This document shows, in pieces, positions 1-7,757 of a DNA stretch of 64,000 nucleotides. The position numbers and the translations under genes are program-made. Origin of the DNA: RUG572 sp964386385 (GTDB lineage: Bacteria > Verrucomicrobiota > Kiritimatiellia > RFP12 > UBA1067). The notes beneath the pieces were generated by a model. That model was given only the letters and a program-made list of their open reading frames with translations, was not told where the DNA came from and did not search any database. The first letter of the stretch is position 1, and each line of letters opens with the position of its first letter. Location: contig CAYLRN010000001.1 of NCBI GenBank assembly GCA_964386385.1, forward strand, positions 248,001 through 312,000. Reading direction: 5' to 3'.

Positions 1-704
1 CCGCCCCTGAGGGCCGCGAGGTAGCAGGCGACGCCGTTGCCGGCCGTCTCATGCGAATGGAACTGGATGTGCACCTTGTCGCCCAGAAGCTGGCGGGCGA
101 GCTTCATCGTGTTGTAGACGGTCGAAGGCGTGGACGTGCCGGAGGCGTCCTTGAAGCACACGCGGTCGAACGGGATGCCCGCGTCCATGACCATCTTCAG
201 GCGGTCGCGGTAGAATTCGGGAGTGTGCGTGCCCTTGTTGTCGATTCCGGGCGGAAGGCCCATCATCGTGACGACGACTTCGTGCTTGAGGCCCGCGTCG
301 TGGATGCACTGGCCGGACCACTTGAGGTTGTTCACGTCGTTGAGCGCGTCGAAGTTGCGGATCGAGCTCATGCCGTGCTTCTTGAACATCTGGGCGTGGA
401 GCTTGATCATGTCGCTCGGCTGGGACTCCAGGCCGACGACGTTCACGCCGCGCGAAAGCGTCTGCAGGTCGGCCTCGGGAGCCGCCTTGCGGAAGGCGTC
501 CATAACGTCGAACGCGTCTTCCTGACAGTAGAAGTAGCAGCTCTGGAAGCGGGCGCCGCCGCCCGCCTCAAACCACCGGACGCCGGCGTCGTAGCACTCG
601 GCGACGCAGGGCAGGAAGTCCTTGGAGAGGACGCGGGCGCCGACGACGGACTGGAAGCCGTCGCGGAACGCGGTGAGCATGTACTTGACTGTTTTCTTGG
701 CCAT
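1..704 (-). CDS. oadA: Biotin-dependent oxaloacetate/pyruvate carboxyltransferase subunit (OadA-like), 3' end cut by the window
   Basis: Carboxyltransferase (HMGL-like TIM barrel) of a sodium-pump decarboxylase or pyruvate carboxylase B subunit; it moves CO2 between a 2-oxoacid and biotin. The protein starts MAKKTVKYMLTAFRDGFQS, where RDGFQS matches the family RDxxQS loop. Further in are the lysine motif CFKDASG (about residue 185) and the metal-binding FHSHETAG (about residue 220). The gene runs off the left edge, so the C-terminal part and any biotinyl domain are not visible. Start 704 follows AAGGAAC. It lies 39 nt after oadG on the same strand, so the two form one operon. The exact substrate cannot be told from this half of the protein. 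Confidence 0.85.
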   Translation of the reverse strand, partial: MAKKTVKYMLTAFRDGFQSVVGARVLSKDFLPCVAECYDAGVRWFEAGGGARFQSCYFYCQEDAFDVMDAFRKAAPEADLQTLSRGVNVVGLESQPSDMIKLHAQMFKKHGMSSIRNFDALNDVNNLKWSGQCIHDAGLKHEVVVTMMGLPPGIDNKGTHTPEFYRDRLKMVMDAGIPFDRVCFKDASGTSTPSTVYNTMKLARQLLGDKVHIQFHSHETAGNGVACYLAALRG

Positions 705-743
705 TTCTGTTCCTTCTTTGTATGGTACGATGAGAGGGCTGCC

Positions 744-968
744 CTACTTCTTGAGGGCGACTGCGATTGCGAGGGCGATGTCCGCATCTCCTGCGGCGGC
801 CGCGGCCGGACGGGGCGCCTTCTTTGGCGCGTCCTGCGGCAAGATTGAATCGAACTTGGCCACGAATGCCGACGCATGTTGCGCGACCACGATCAATACC
901 GCCAAAAACAAGAAAACAATGCCCATGCCGGCGATCATCAGCACGAGCCCTTGACCCATTACTGCCAT
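744..968 (-). CDS. oadG: Sodium pump decarboxylase gamma subunit (OadG family)
   Basis: Small membrane subunit of 74 residues that assembles Na+-translocating decarboxylases. It has one N-terminal transmembrane helix (about residues 5-30, starting GQGLVLMIAGMGIVFLFL), then a short Ala/Pro/Lys-rich linker and a tail, the usual OadG plan of about 80 residues. AAGGAG sits in front of the ATG at 968, and a TTGAGT/TATACT promoter lies just upstream. The gene directly precedes the carboxyltransferase gene. The beta subunit that actually moves Na+ (OadB) is not in the window and may lie beyond the left edge. Confidence 0.85.
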   Translation of the reverse strand: MAVMGQGLVLMIAGMGIVFLFLAVLIVVAQHASAFVAKFDSILPQDAPKKAPRPAAAAAGDADIALAIAVALKK

Positions 969-1015
969 ACTCTTTTTCTCCTTTTTACTCTCTTGGAAAC
1001 GAGAAAACGAGCGGG

Positions 1016-1044
1016 AGTATAGCGAATCTGAATGGGAAACTCAA
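1016..1044 (-). promoter_or_regulatory. Sigma70-type promoter for oadG-oadA
   Basis: Read on the minus strand, a -35 TTGAGT (1039-1044) and a -10 TATACT (1016-1021) are separated by exactly 17 nt. The predicted start is near 1009, giving a leader of about 40 nt before the oadG ATG. Confidence 0.6.
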
Positions 1045-1072
1045 CCACAAAATGAAAAAATTTCAATGCGGG

Positions 1073-3040
1073 CTAAACCGCGCCGAGGGCTTCGTCGTTC
1101 ATGAGCGCCGAAGCGGTCTCCCAGGGGAGCGCCTTGAGGCGGCGAACGGTCCCGGTGCAGCGCATTCTGCGGGCGTCGTTTTCGGGCGTCGATTCGGCCG
1201 GAAGCATTCCGCGGCGGCGTTCGTAGGCGGAAACCCAAAAGTCGCGCAGGAAATTCTTCAGTATCCGCTCCGGAGGGAGCTCGGACATTGCGGCCCGCTC
1301 GTTCGAGTTCAGGATGCGGCCGTCGAGCCAGCAGCGCTCAATCGGGGAAAGGCCGTCGCGCAAGACGGCCAGGGCGTCCGTGCCATCGCGCAGGCCCGTC
1401 TTCCAGGCGTCCACGAATGCGAAGGTGAACTCATGGAGCGGGAGGGACGGGGACACGAAGAAGTCCACCGTCGGCAGGAAGGTGGCGTCGCGCTCGTGGT
1501 CGAAGAGGAACTCGCAGAATGCGAACTCCCTCTCCGTCGGCGGGTTGTTGGCGGAGGAGCGCGCGTCCGTCTCGCCGTTGCGCCCGTCGAAGTCCGGAGG
1601 CGGTTCGTCCTCGAACGGTCTGTCGTCCACGCCCTCGATGAAGTCGGGCGGCGGCTCGTCGGCAAATGGCGCGTCCGGCGCGGAGGACGTCGCGTTTGGC
1701 GCGGGGGCGGGGCGCGAAGACTTCCCGGACTTCCCGATGCGCGCAAGTTCCTCCTCAAGCGCTGTCTGCGGGACGCCAAGGTCCTCCGCGGCATCCTGGA
1801 GGAGGCGGGAGCGCACGATCGCGTCGGGGCATGGGGCGATCGTCGCGAGCGCCTGGCGGCCGATCCGCGTCACGGCGTCGATCGTCTCCGGATGCTCCTC
1901 GCGGGCGCGGAGCGTCCGGACCTGGAAGCGCGTGACGGACTCGGCGTCGTCCAGCATCCTCCTGAACGACTCCGGGCCGTTGTCGCGCAGCATCGAGTCG
2001 GGGTCTTCCCCCGGCGGAAGCGTCGCGACGCGGACGGGCATTCCGACGGAAAGGAACTCGCCGCCCGTCCTGATCGCGGCCTTCTGCCCGGCGCCGTCCG
2101 CGTCGAACACCAGCACGACGGAGTCTGCGAGCTTCTTCAGGATGGCGACGTGCTCGGCCGTGAAAGCGGTGCCCTGCGAGGCGACTGTGTTCGCGAAACC
2201 GCTGAAATGGCAGCGGATGAGGTCTATCTGCCCTTCGCAGACGATTACCTCGCGTCCCCTGGCCTTGACGATGTGCCGGGCGGCCTTGTCGAGGCCGAAT
2301 AGGATGCGGGACTTCTTGAAGACGATTGTTTCGGGGGAGTTGACGTACTTGGCCACCTTCTTGTCCGCCTCCAGAAGGCGTCCGGAAAAGGCGACGGGGC
2401 GGCCCTGCCTGTCGCAGATGGTGAACATGAGCCGGCCCTGGAAGGCGTGGTACGGGCGGTCGCCCGCACTGCGGGGCGGACGCAGCGCCCCGGCGGCGTA
2501 GAGCTCTTCGAGGGTGAAGCCGTGCTTCTTCGCCCATTTGAGAATCGGGTCCGCGCCCCATGGCGCGTAGCCGATGCAGAACGCCGAGACCATTTCGTCG
2601 GTTAGCCGCCGGCTTTCAAGATAGGCGCGGGCCGGCTCGGCCTCCTTCGCCCGCATGAGGCAGCGGTTGTAGAACGCGGCGAGTTCGGCGAGGAGCGCGT
2701 AGACGCGGCTGCGGACGCCGGCCTGCGGGTCGTCTTCGCGCTCGGCGACCTCGATTCCGGCCATGCGCGCGAGTTTCCTGAGGGCGTCCATGAACCCGAG
2801 ACCCTCGTACTTCTGGACGAACTTGAAGGCGTCCCCCGACTCGCCGCAGCCGAAGCAGTGGTAGAACCCCCGGACGGAATGCACGTGGAAGGACGGCGTC
2901 TTCTCGTGGTGGAACGGACAGCAGCAGACGGCGTCCGCGCCCGTCCGCCTCAGGTTCACGCCATACGAGGCCACAAGGTCCGCGAGGTCTATCCGCGCCT
3001 TGATCTCCTCTATCGTCGCCTGTGACACGCCACCCGCCAT
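1073..3040 (-). CDS. dnaG: DNA primase DnaG
   Basis: Synthesises RNA primers at the replication fork. The protein has 655 residues, near the usual 580-650. The N-terminal CHC2 zinc finger is visible as CCCPFHHEKTPSFH followed by FYHCFGCGESGD. The TOPRIM catalytic core has EGQIDLI (usually EGYMD) and the acidic VVLVFDADGAGQKA. A C-terminal helicase-binding region follows an Ala/Pro/Asp-rich linker. The open frame extends further upstream to 3340 as Arg/Pro-rich noise antisense to nothing conserved, so the start was set at 3040 (MAGGVSQATIEEI), where the family N-terminus begins. It follows the lipoprotein gene and a hairpin at 3064-3095. Confidence 0.95.
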   Translation of the reverse strand: MAGGVSQATIEEIKARIDLADLVASYGVNLRRTGADAVCCCPFHHEKTPSFHVHSVRGFYHCFGCGESGDAFKFVQKYEGLGFMDALRKLARMAGIEVAEREDDPQAGVRSRVYALLAELAAFYNRCLMRAKEAEPARAYLESRRLTDEMVSAFCIGYAPWGADPILKWAKKHGFTLEELYAAGALRPPRSAGDRPYHAFQGRLMFTICDRQGRPVAFSGRLLEADKKVAKYVNSPETIVFKKSRILFGLDKAARHIVKARGREVIVCEGQIDLIRCHFSGFANTVASQGTAFTAEHVAILKKLADSVVLVFDADGAGQKAAIRTGGEFLSVGMPVRVATLPPGEDPDSMLRDNGPESFRRMLDDAESVTRFQVRTLRAREEHPETIDAVTRIGRQALATIAPCPDAIVRSRLLQDAAEDLGVPQTALEEELARIGKSGKSSRPAPAPNATSSAPDAPFADEPPPDFIEGVDDRPFEDEPPPDFDGRNGETDARSSANNPPTEREFAFCEFLFDHERDATFLPTVDFFVSPSLPLHEFTFAFVDAWKTGLRDGTDALAVLRDGLSPIERCWLDGRILNSNERAAMSELPPERILKNFLRDFWVSAYERRRGMLPAESTPENDARRMRCTGTVRRLKALPWETASALMNDEALGAV

Positions 3041-3063
3041 TGCCGTCCCCGGATGAAAAGAAG

Positions 3064-3095
3064 AGGGCGCCGACCGCGCAAGCGGCCTGCGCCCT
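3064..3095 (-). terminator. Hairpin between the lipoprotein gene and dnaG
   Basis: Outer stem AGGGCGC/GCGCCCT and inner stem CCGC/GCGG around a GCAA loop. On the minus strand it is followed by CTTCTTTTC. It may act as a partial terminator or attenuator that lowers dnaG expression relative to purB and the lipoprotein. Confidence 0.45.
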
Positions 3096-3119
3096 GCCAT
3101 CGCAGATGACAACCCGCGA

Positions 3120-3368
3120 TTACTTCTTGGCCGCAGGGGCGGCGGGAGCGGCGGCGGGCTTCGCGGCCGGCTTGGCGGCCTCGGCGGGCTTGGCCGCGGG
3201 CTTCGCGGCTTCGGCCGGCTTGGCGGCCTCGGCCTTGGCGGCGGGCTTCGCGGGCGCGGCGGCGGCCGGCTTCGCGGCCTCGGGGGCCTTCTTCTCTTCC
3301 TGGCAGCCGGCCATGAAGAACGTCGTCGCGCAGACCGCAACGGCGGCCACAGTCATCATGAACTTCAT
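3120..3368 (-). CDS. Small Ala/Lys/Pro-rich lipoprotein
   Basis: An 82-residue exported protein. The signal peptide MKFMMTVAAVAVCATTF ends in the lipobox FMAGC (Cys 22), so the mature protein should be lipidated. Everything after it is low-complexity repeats of the type AAKPAEAAKPAAKP, which looks like an extended, positively charged spacer and not a folded domain. AAGGAG precedes the ATG. It lies 19 nt after purB and 79 nt before dnaG. Possible roles are envelope spacing or peptidoglycan contact; no known family was recognised. Confidence 0.75.
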   Translation of the reverse strand: MKFMMTVAAVAVCATTFFMAGCQEEKKAPEAAKPAAAAPAKPAAKAEAAKPAEAAKPAAKPAEAAKPAAKPAAAPAAPAAKK

Positions 3369-3387
3369 CTTCTGTCTCCTTCTCTTG

Positions 3388-4752
3388 TTAAACGAGCATG
3401 GCGAGTTTCGCCGCCATGCCCACGTAAGCGGCGGGGGTCATCTCCAGGAGGCGCCTCTTGTCCGCCTCCGGCAGTTCAAGCCCGGAGATGAACTCCCTCA
3501 TGATCTCGGCCGTCACCCGGCGGCCGCGTGTCAATTCCTTCAGGCGCTCGTAGGGATTCGCCATGCCGACCTTGCGCATGACCGTCTGTATCGGCTCGGC
3601 CAGCACCTCCCAGTTGTGGTCGAGGTCGTCCGCCAGCCGCGCCTCGTTGACCTCCAGCTTTCCAAGCCCCTTCTGCGTGGACCTGACGGCGACAAGCGAA
3701 TATCCGAACGCGACGCCCATGTTGCGAAGGACCGTGGAGTCCGTGAGGTCGCGCTGCATCCTGCTGACCGGCAGCTTGCGCGCGAGGAATCCGAACATGG
3801 CGTTCGCCATTCCGAGGTTGCCCTCCGAGTTCTCGAAATCGATCGGGTTCACCTTGTGCGGCATCGTGGAGGAGCCGATCTCGCCCTTCACCGTCCGCTG
3901 CTTGAAGTAGCCCATGGAGACGTACGTCCACACGTCGCGGTCGAAGTCCAGCAGCACGACATTCCAGCGCTGCAGCGCGTCGAAGAGCTCCGCCATGCCG
4001 TCGTGCGGCTCGATCTGGAGCGTAAGGCGGTTCTGGCGGAAGCCGAAGCCCTCGATCACGCCGCGCGACAGGGACTCCCAGTCCACGTCCGGATACGCGG
4101 AGAGATGCGCGTTGAAGTTGCCCACCGCGCCGTTCATCTTCGCCGGGAGCGCGATCCTGTCGATCTCCTCCTGCTGGCGGCGAAGGCGCGAGGCGACGAC
4201 GGCGAACTCCTTGCCCAGGGTGGTCGGCGAGGCCGGCTGGCCGTGCGTGTGCGCGAGCATCGGCAGCGCGGCGAACTCATGCGCCATCGCCGCAATCGCA
4301 TCGCAGACATCGTTCTGCGCGGCGCGGAGGACCTTGAGACCGTCGCGCAGCATGAGCGCGTGCGCCATGTTGTTTATGTCCTCAGACGTACAGGCGAAGT
4401 GGACGAACTCGCCGCGGCTTTCAAGCGGAGTGCCCCTGACCCTCTCCTTGATGAAGTACTCCACCGCCTTGACGTCGTGGTTCGTCGTCTTCTCGATTTC
4501 CTTTACGCGCGCCGCGTCGGCAGGCGAGAAGGACGAGGCGATCGCGTCCAGCGCGGCCCTTTCGCCGTCCGCAAGCGCCGGGCACTCTGGAATGCCAGGA
4601 TGGGCGCAGAGCGCCGCAAGCCACGCGCACTCCACTGCCACGCGCCGCTTCACGAGCCCGTATTCGGAAAACACCTCGCGCAGCTCGTCCACCTTCGAGG
4701 CGTAGCGCCCGTCAAGCGGCGAAACCGCGCACAATCTGTCAAAATCCGCCAT
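3388..4752 (-). CDS. purB: Adenylosuccinate lyase
   Basis: Cleaves SAICAR and adenylosuccinate in purine synthesis, releasing fumarate. The 454-residue protein matches the PurB family in length. The N-terminus (LCAVSPLDGRYASKVDELRE) is typical of the E. coli-type branch. The conserved substrate loop HTHGQPASPTTLGKE and the fumarase/aspartase signature GSSTMPHKVNP, with the catalytic serine loop, are both present. AGGAG lies upstream of the ATG and an extended -10 is at 4786-4794. It is probably co-transcribed with the lipoprotein gene downstream. Confidence 0.96.
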   Translation of the reverse strand: MADFDRLCAVSPLDGRYASKVDELREVFSEYGLVKRRVAVECAWLAALCAHPGIPECPALADGERAALDAIASSFSPADAARVKEIEKTTNHDVKAVEYFIKERVRGTPLESRGEFVHFACTSEDINNMAHALMLRDGLKVLRAAQNDVCDAIAAMAHEFAALPMLAHTHGQPASPTTLGKEFAVVASRLRRQQEEIDRIALPAKMNGAVGNFNAHLSAYPDVDWESLSRGVIEGFGFRQNRLTLQIEPHDGMAELFDALQRWNVVLLDFDRDVWTYVSMGYFKQRTVKGEIGSSTMPHKVNPIDFENSEGNLGMANAMFGFLARKLPVSRMQRDLTDSTVLRNMGVAFGYSLVAVRSTQKGLGKLEVNEARLADDLDHNWEVLAEPIQTVMRKVGMANPYERLKELTRGRRVTAEIMREFISGLELPEADKRRLLEMTPAAYVGMAAKLAMLV

Positions 4753-4785
4753 GCTGTCTTTGGTCTCCTAAATCGGTTGGCGGAC

Positions 4786-4794
4786 ATTGTACCA
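4786..4794 (-). promoter_or_regulatory. Extended -10 promoter of purB
   Basis: Minus-strand TGG-TACAAT, an extended -10 (TGn) element with no convincing -35. The predicted start is near 4779, giving a leader of about 27 nt that contains AGGAG. Confidence 0.5.
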
Positions 4795-4829
4795 TATATT
4801 GCGGCGAACGTGCGCCATAATTCATCCCG

Positions 4830-7475
4830 TCAGCGGAAGAGGAGCAGCGTCCCCGCGGGTTCGTAGGGCGAACGCTCGTAGGCGTACCACGCCTTGCGCG
4901 AGCCGGCGCGGTAGACGCCCTTCACGCCCGTCGGGGCCGCGGCGCGTTCATCGTCCGTGGGCGGCGTCATCAGTTCCGTCCAGCCGAGGAACGGCGAGGC
5001 GTGGATCGTCGTCTGCTTCGCGCCGTCCGAGGCCGGGACCGCCGCAAGCACTGCGTCCACCGCGTCCGCGCCCAGCGCCGGGCCGCTGAAATGGACGTCC
5101 GCAAGCGCGGTCGTCCCCTCGAAGACGCTTGACGCGCCGAGCGGCCCCTTGAACGCAAGCCCCTTCGTGCCGATGCGGAGCGTCTTGAGGTTCGAGCAGT
5201 CCGCGAACGCCATGTCGCCAAGCGAGGCAAGGGAAAGACCGTTCGTGCCGAGGACGGCCTCTGTCATCGCCGCCATCTTGCAGAAGGCGTTCGTGCCTAC
5301 GGTCTGCACGTTGGGAAGCGACAGAATGCCGGGCAGCGTCGCGCAGTAGTGTCCGAACCCGCGGTCGGCGACGTTCGTGACGCCGGAGAGGTCCCAGTCC
5401 GTCAGGCTTGACGTCCCGAAGTTGGCCGGACCCGCGATGAACCAGGTCTGGACGCTCCCGACGGACGGCACTCGGAAGAGGAGGTTCGTGAGCGACCTTT
5501 GGCCGTTGATGAAATACGTCTGCAGCGGTCCCTTCCATTTCGGGCAGATCATCACCAGTTCCTCAAGCGGCCACTCGTACCAGTTGTCGTAGTTCAGGTC
5601 TGCGCTGCCGGCGACAAGCGTTTCCGGGTAGGTGATGCGTGTGGGGACGTGGCGTATCGTCCCGCTATCCACCATCTGGTTGTATCTTTCCGTCTGCCAC
5701 CGCGCAAGCGACCCGGCGTAGTCGATCGTCCAGGCGTTCCCCTCGGAATCCCACACCGTGCCGTTGAGGTTGAGGTCGCCCTCGCCCTCCTTCCGGCTCT
5801 CCCCGTCCACGTCGGCGGGGTACATGCAGCCCTTTCCGGCCTGGTCCGCGGCCTTGCCGATTCCGAGCGTGCGCGCGGCGGCGTCGCGCCTGAAGACGCA
5901 GATCTTCCAGATGCCGTTGTGCATCGTGCGTGCGGGCTCCGCGTCGTCCGTCATCAGCCAGTCGTGCGCGAAGACGGCAGTGATGGACAGGTCGGACCCC
6001 ATCTCGCCCGTGACCGTCAGCGGGTTCATCCGCTCGAATTCACGCGGAACGCCCGTCCAGCGGAGAAACGTCGAGCGGCGCGGGTCGGCGTCGCCGTCGG
6101 CGCGCCCTTCGGCAGACGCGAAGAGCGTCACCGCGTCGCCCTCCAGCAGAATGCCGTCGGCGGACAGTCCGGTCACAGCAACCGACTCGCGGTACGTCTC
6201 GCTGAAGCGCGGGTCCTGTACGCCGTTGACGCGGATGAACGAATGGCGCCTCAGATACTGCGAACGCGCCGTGTTGAACGTTGAGGCCGGAACGAGGCCG
6301 CCGTTCGCGTCCGCCACCGCGAAGAGATTCGACCAGGCGGGCGTATCGAAGGCGTAGAACGCAATCGCCCCCTCCGCCGTGTTCGCGTCGCCGAACGTGT
6401 AGGCGGCCGCGTTGTCCGCGTCGCGCTCTATCGTCGGCGGGACGCCGCGGAAGAAAACCGTCTTGAGCGCGGTGCAGCCCAGAAAGGCATTCGTGCCGAT
6501 CGTCGTCGGGGACGAGCCGTTCGCGCCGAGGACGACGTTCGTCAGGCTCGTGCAGTTCTTGAAGGACGTCGCGCCGATCAGGGAGAGGGCGTTGCCGGCC
6601 GTCCCCAGTTCGACTTCCTGGATGCGCGTGCAGTTGTTGAATGCGCCGTAGTTCCCGTTCGCCTGGGGAACGTACTTGACGGTCTGCATGGACGGCAGAT
6701 GCAGCTTGCCGCAATAGCCCTTCCCGGTAAGGCATCCCCACATGGCCCCGCAGGTCGTGACGCCGCTCAAGTTCCACGTGCCGAGGTCCGTCGTAGGCGA
6801 GCTTCCGCCGCTCTGGAGCGGCCCGCCGTCGAACGCCGTGGCCTTGGGGCAGACGAGCACGACGTTCGTGGGGTGCGTTCCGTTCAGGACCCAGCCGCCG
6901 GGATTGCCGGTGAAATGGGGTTCGTCCACGATGACGTCAGTCTTGAGCTTCGTGGCGGTCGGATTCCAGTCGCAATGGAATATGTCGCCGTTCCATCCGT
7001 CCGAATCGAGCGTGCCGGGAGAATGAAAGCCCGTGATTTCGAACGCGGGCGTCGCGTTCCCGTTGCCGTCGCTCGTGGTGAAGAGCCAGTTGCGCAGGAA
7101 GGAGAACTGCCAGACTGCGTTCGTGCCGTGCTCGTCCTTGCCCGTTATGACGCCGCGCATGTCGAGATAGCCGCCGCCGGAGGCGACGCCGGCGCCGTGC
7201 ACCTTGTCATCCGCCAGATGCCCCACGATGAGACCGTAGCCCTTCGGCACGAGGGAACTGGACTTCGGGCGCGGACTCGAGCGGTTGCGCGCGACGTTGA
7301 GGACGATGTCGTTTTTGTCGTTCGAGCAGAGGCCGACGTCGAAGGTGTCGTTCGTCCAGACGAGCGTCCAGTTCGGCAGCGCGCCGCTGACGGACAAAAC
7401 AAGGCCGAAGGCGAGCGCGGCCGTCAGTGCGCCGGCCCTGCGAAGCCCCGACGCGATTTCACGACAATGTTCCAT
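4830..7475 (-). CDS. Giant exported protein surf1 with BspA-type leucine-rich repeats
   Basis: 881 residues. After a signal peptide (about residues 1-32, LTAALAFGLVLSVSGA) comes a beta-rich region. LRR_5/BspA-type repeats occur at about residues 250-370 (motifs such as GATSFKNCTSLTNVVLG and GTNAFLGCTALKTVFF) and again near the C-terminus (LGDMAFADCSNLKTLRIG). BspA-type repeats are typically surface-exposed binding modules. The protein ends AGTLLLFR, the tail shared with surf2-5. No lipobox, membrane anchor or autotransporter barrel is seen. The start was placed at 7475 because the A-tract promoter (7559-7588) predicts transcription from about 7553. It is alone in its transcription unit. The function of the tail is unknown. 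Confidence 0.75.
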   Translation of the reverse strand: MEHCREIASGLRRAGALTAALAFGLVLSVSGALPNWTLVWTNDTFDVGLCSNDKNDIVLNVARNRSSPRPKSSSLVPKGYGLIVGHLADDKVHGAGVASGGGYLDMRGVITGKDEHGTNAVWQFSFLRNWLFTTSDGNGNATPAFEITGFHSPGTLDSDGWNGDIFHCDWNPTATKLKTDVIVDEPHFTGNPGGWVLNGTHPTNVVLVCPKATAFDGGPLQSGGSSPTTDLGTWNLSGVTTCGAMWGCLTGKGYCGKLHLPSMQTVKYVPQANGNYGAFNNCTRIQEVELGTAGNALSLIGATSFKNCTSLTNVVLGANGSSPTTIGTNAFLGCTALKTVFFRGVPPTIERDADNAAAYTFGDANTAEGAIAFYAFDTPAWSNLFAVADANGGLVPASTFNTARSQYLRRHSFIRVNGVQDPRFSETYRESVAVTGLSADGILLEGDAVTLFASAEGRADGDADPRRSTFLRWTGVPREFERMNPLTVTGEMGSDLSITAVFAHDWLMTDDAEPARTMHNGIWKICVFRRDAAARTLGIGKAADQAGKGCMYPADVDGESRKEGEGDLNLNGTVWDSEGNAWTIDYAGSLARWQTERYNQMVDSGTIRHVPTRITYPETLVAGSADLNYDNWYEWPLEELVMICPKWKGPLQTYFINGQRSLTNLLFRVPSVGSVQTWFIAGPANFGTSSLTDWDLSGVTNVADRGFGHYCATLPGILSLPNVQTVGTNAFCKMAAMTEAVLGTNGLSLASLGDMAFADCSNLKTLRIGTKGLAFKGPLGASSVFEGTTALADVHFSGPALGADAVDAVLAAVPASDGAKQTTIHASPFLGWTELMTPPTDDERAAAPTGVKGVYRAGSRKAWYAYERSPYEPAGTLLLFR

Positions 7476-7558
7476 ATGGCAGTCCTTTGTGGAGGTCAAT
7501 CGCGGCACGAACGCCCTCCTCGGATTGGAAAACGCCTAAACCGCCGTCAACGCCGCAC

Positions 7559-7588
7559 ATTATGCCATTTTTTTTTCTCCCCTGTCAA
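7559..7588 (-). promoter_or_regulatory. A-tract promoter of surf1
   Basis: Minus strand: perfect -35 TTGACA (7583-7588), an 18-nt spacer containing A9 (7568-7576), and -10 CATAAT (7559-7564) preceded by TGG, so it is also an extended -10. It belongs to the five-member set described in the findings. The expected leader is about 78 nt. Confidence 0.7.
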
Positions 7589-7611
7589 GATGGCGCCGGC
7601 GATTGCCATTT

Positions 7612-7633
7612 TGCGCGGCGAGGCCGCCGCGCA
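7612..7633. repeat. Perfect 9-bp hairpin in the surf1-surf2 spacer
   Basis: TGCGCGGCG and CGCCGCGCA around the loop AGGC. It lies between the surf2 stop codon and the surf1 promoter, so it may stop surf2 transcripts. There is no T-run after it. Confidence 0.5.
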
Positions 7634-7693
7634 GTGCAAAACCCTTCGATCGGACCTGGCGGATTGAGCGGCGTTGCCCGAATCGGCGGAAGC

Positions 7694-7721
7694 GGGAGGG
7701 ACGCGCTCCTGCGCGTCCGCC
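7694..7721. repeat. Dispersed 28-bp palindromic repeat, copy 1
   Basis: The 28 bases starting GGGAGGGACGCGCTCC are identical to 11793-11820. The core GACGCGC-TCCT-GCGCGTC folds into a 7-bp hairpin. A third, inverted copy with three differences is at 11843-11869. It behaves like a REP-type extragenic palindrome. Confidence 0.7.
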
Positions 7722-7736
7722 GCCGCACGTGATATC

Positions 7737-7756
7737 GCGCGACGGCCTCGTCGCGC
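7737..7756 (-). terminator. Hairpin directly after the surf2 stop codon
   Basis: GCGCGACG and CGTCGCGC around a GCCT loop, one base beyond the surf2 stop codon. The CGTCGCGCCCTA end is shared with the hairpins at 12006 and 15755. No clear U-tract follows, so it may instead protect the mRNA 3' end. Confidence 0.45.
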
Positions 7757-7757
7757 C

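Noticed and set aside
3041..3340. N-terminal extension of DnaG
   Set aside because: It is the antiparallel-frame translation of the Ala/Lys/Pro lipoprotein gene region; the family N-terminus and the hairpin place the start at 3040.
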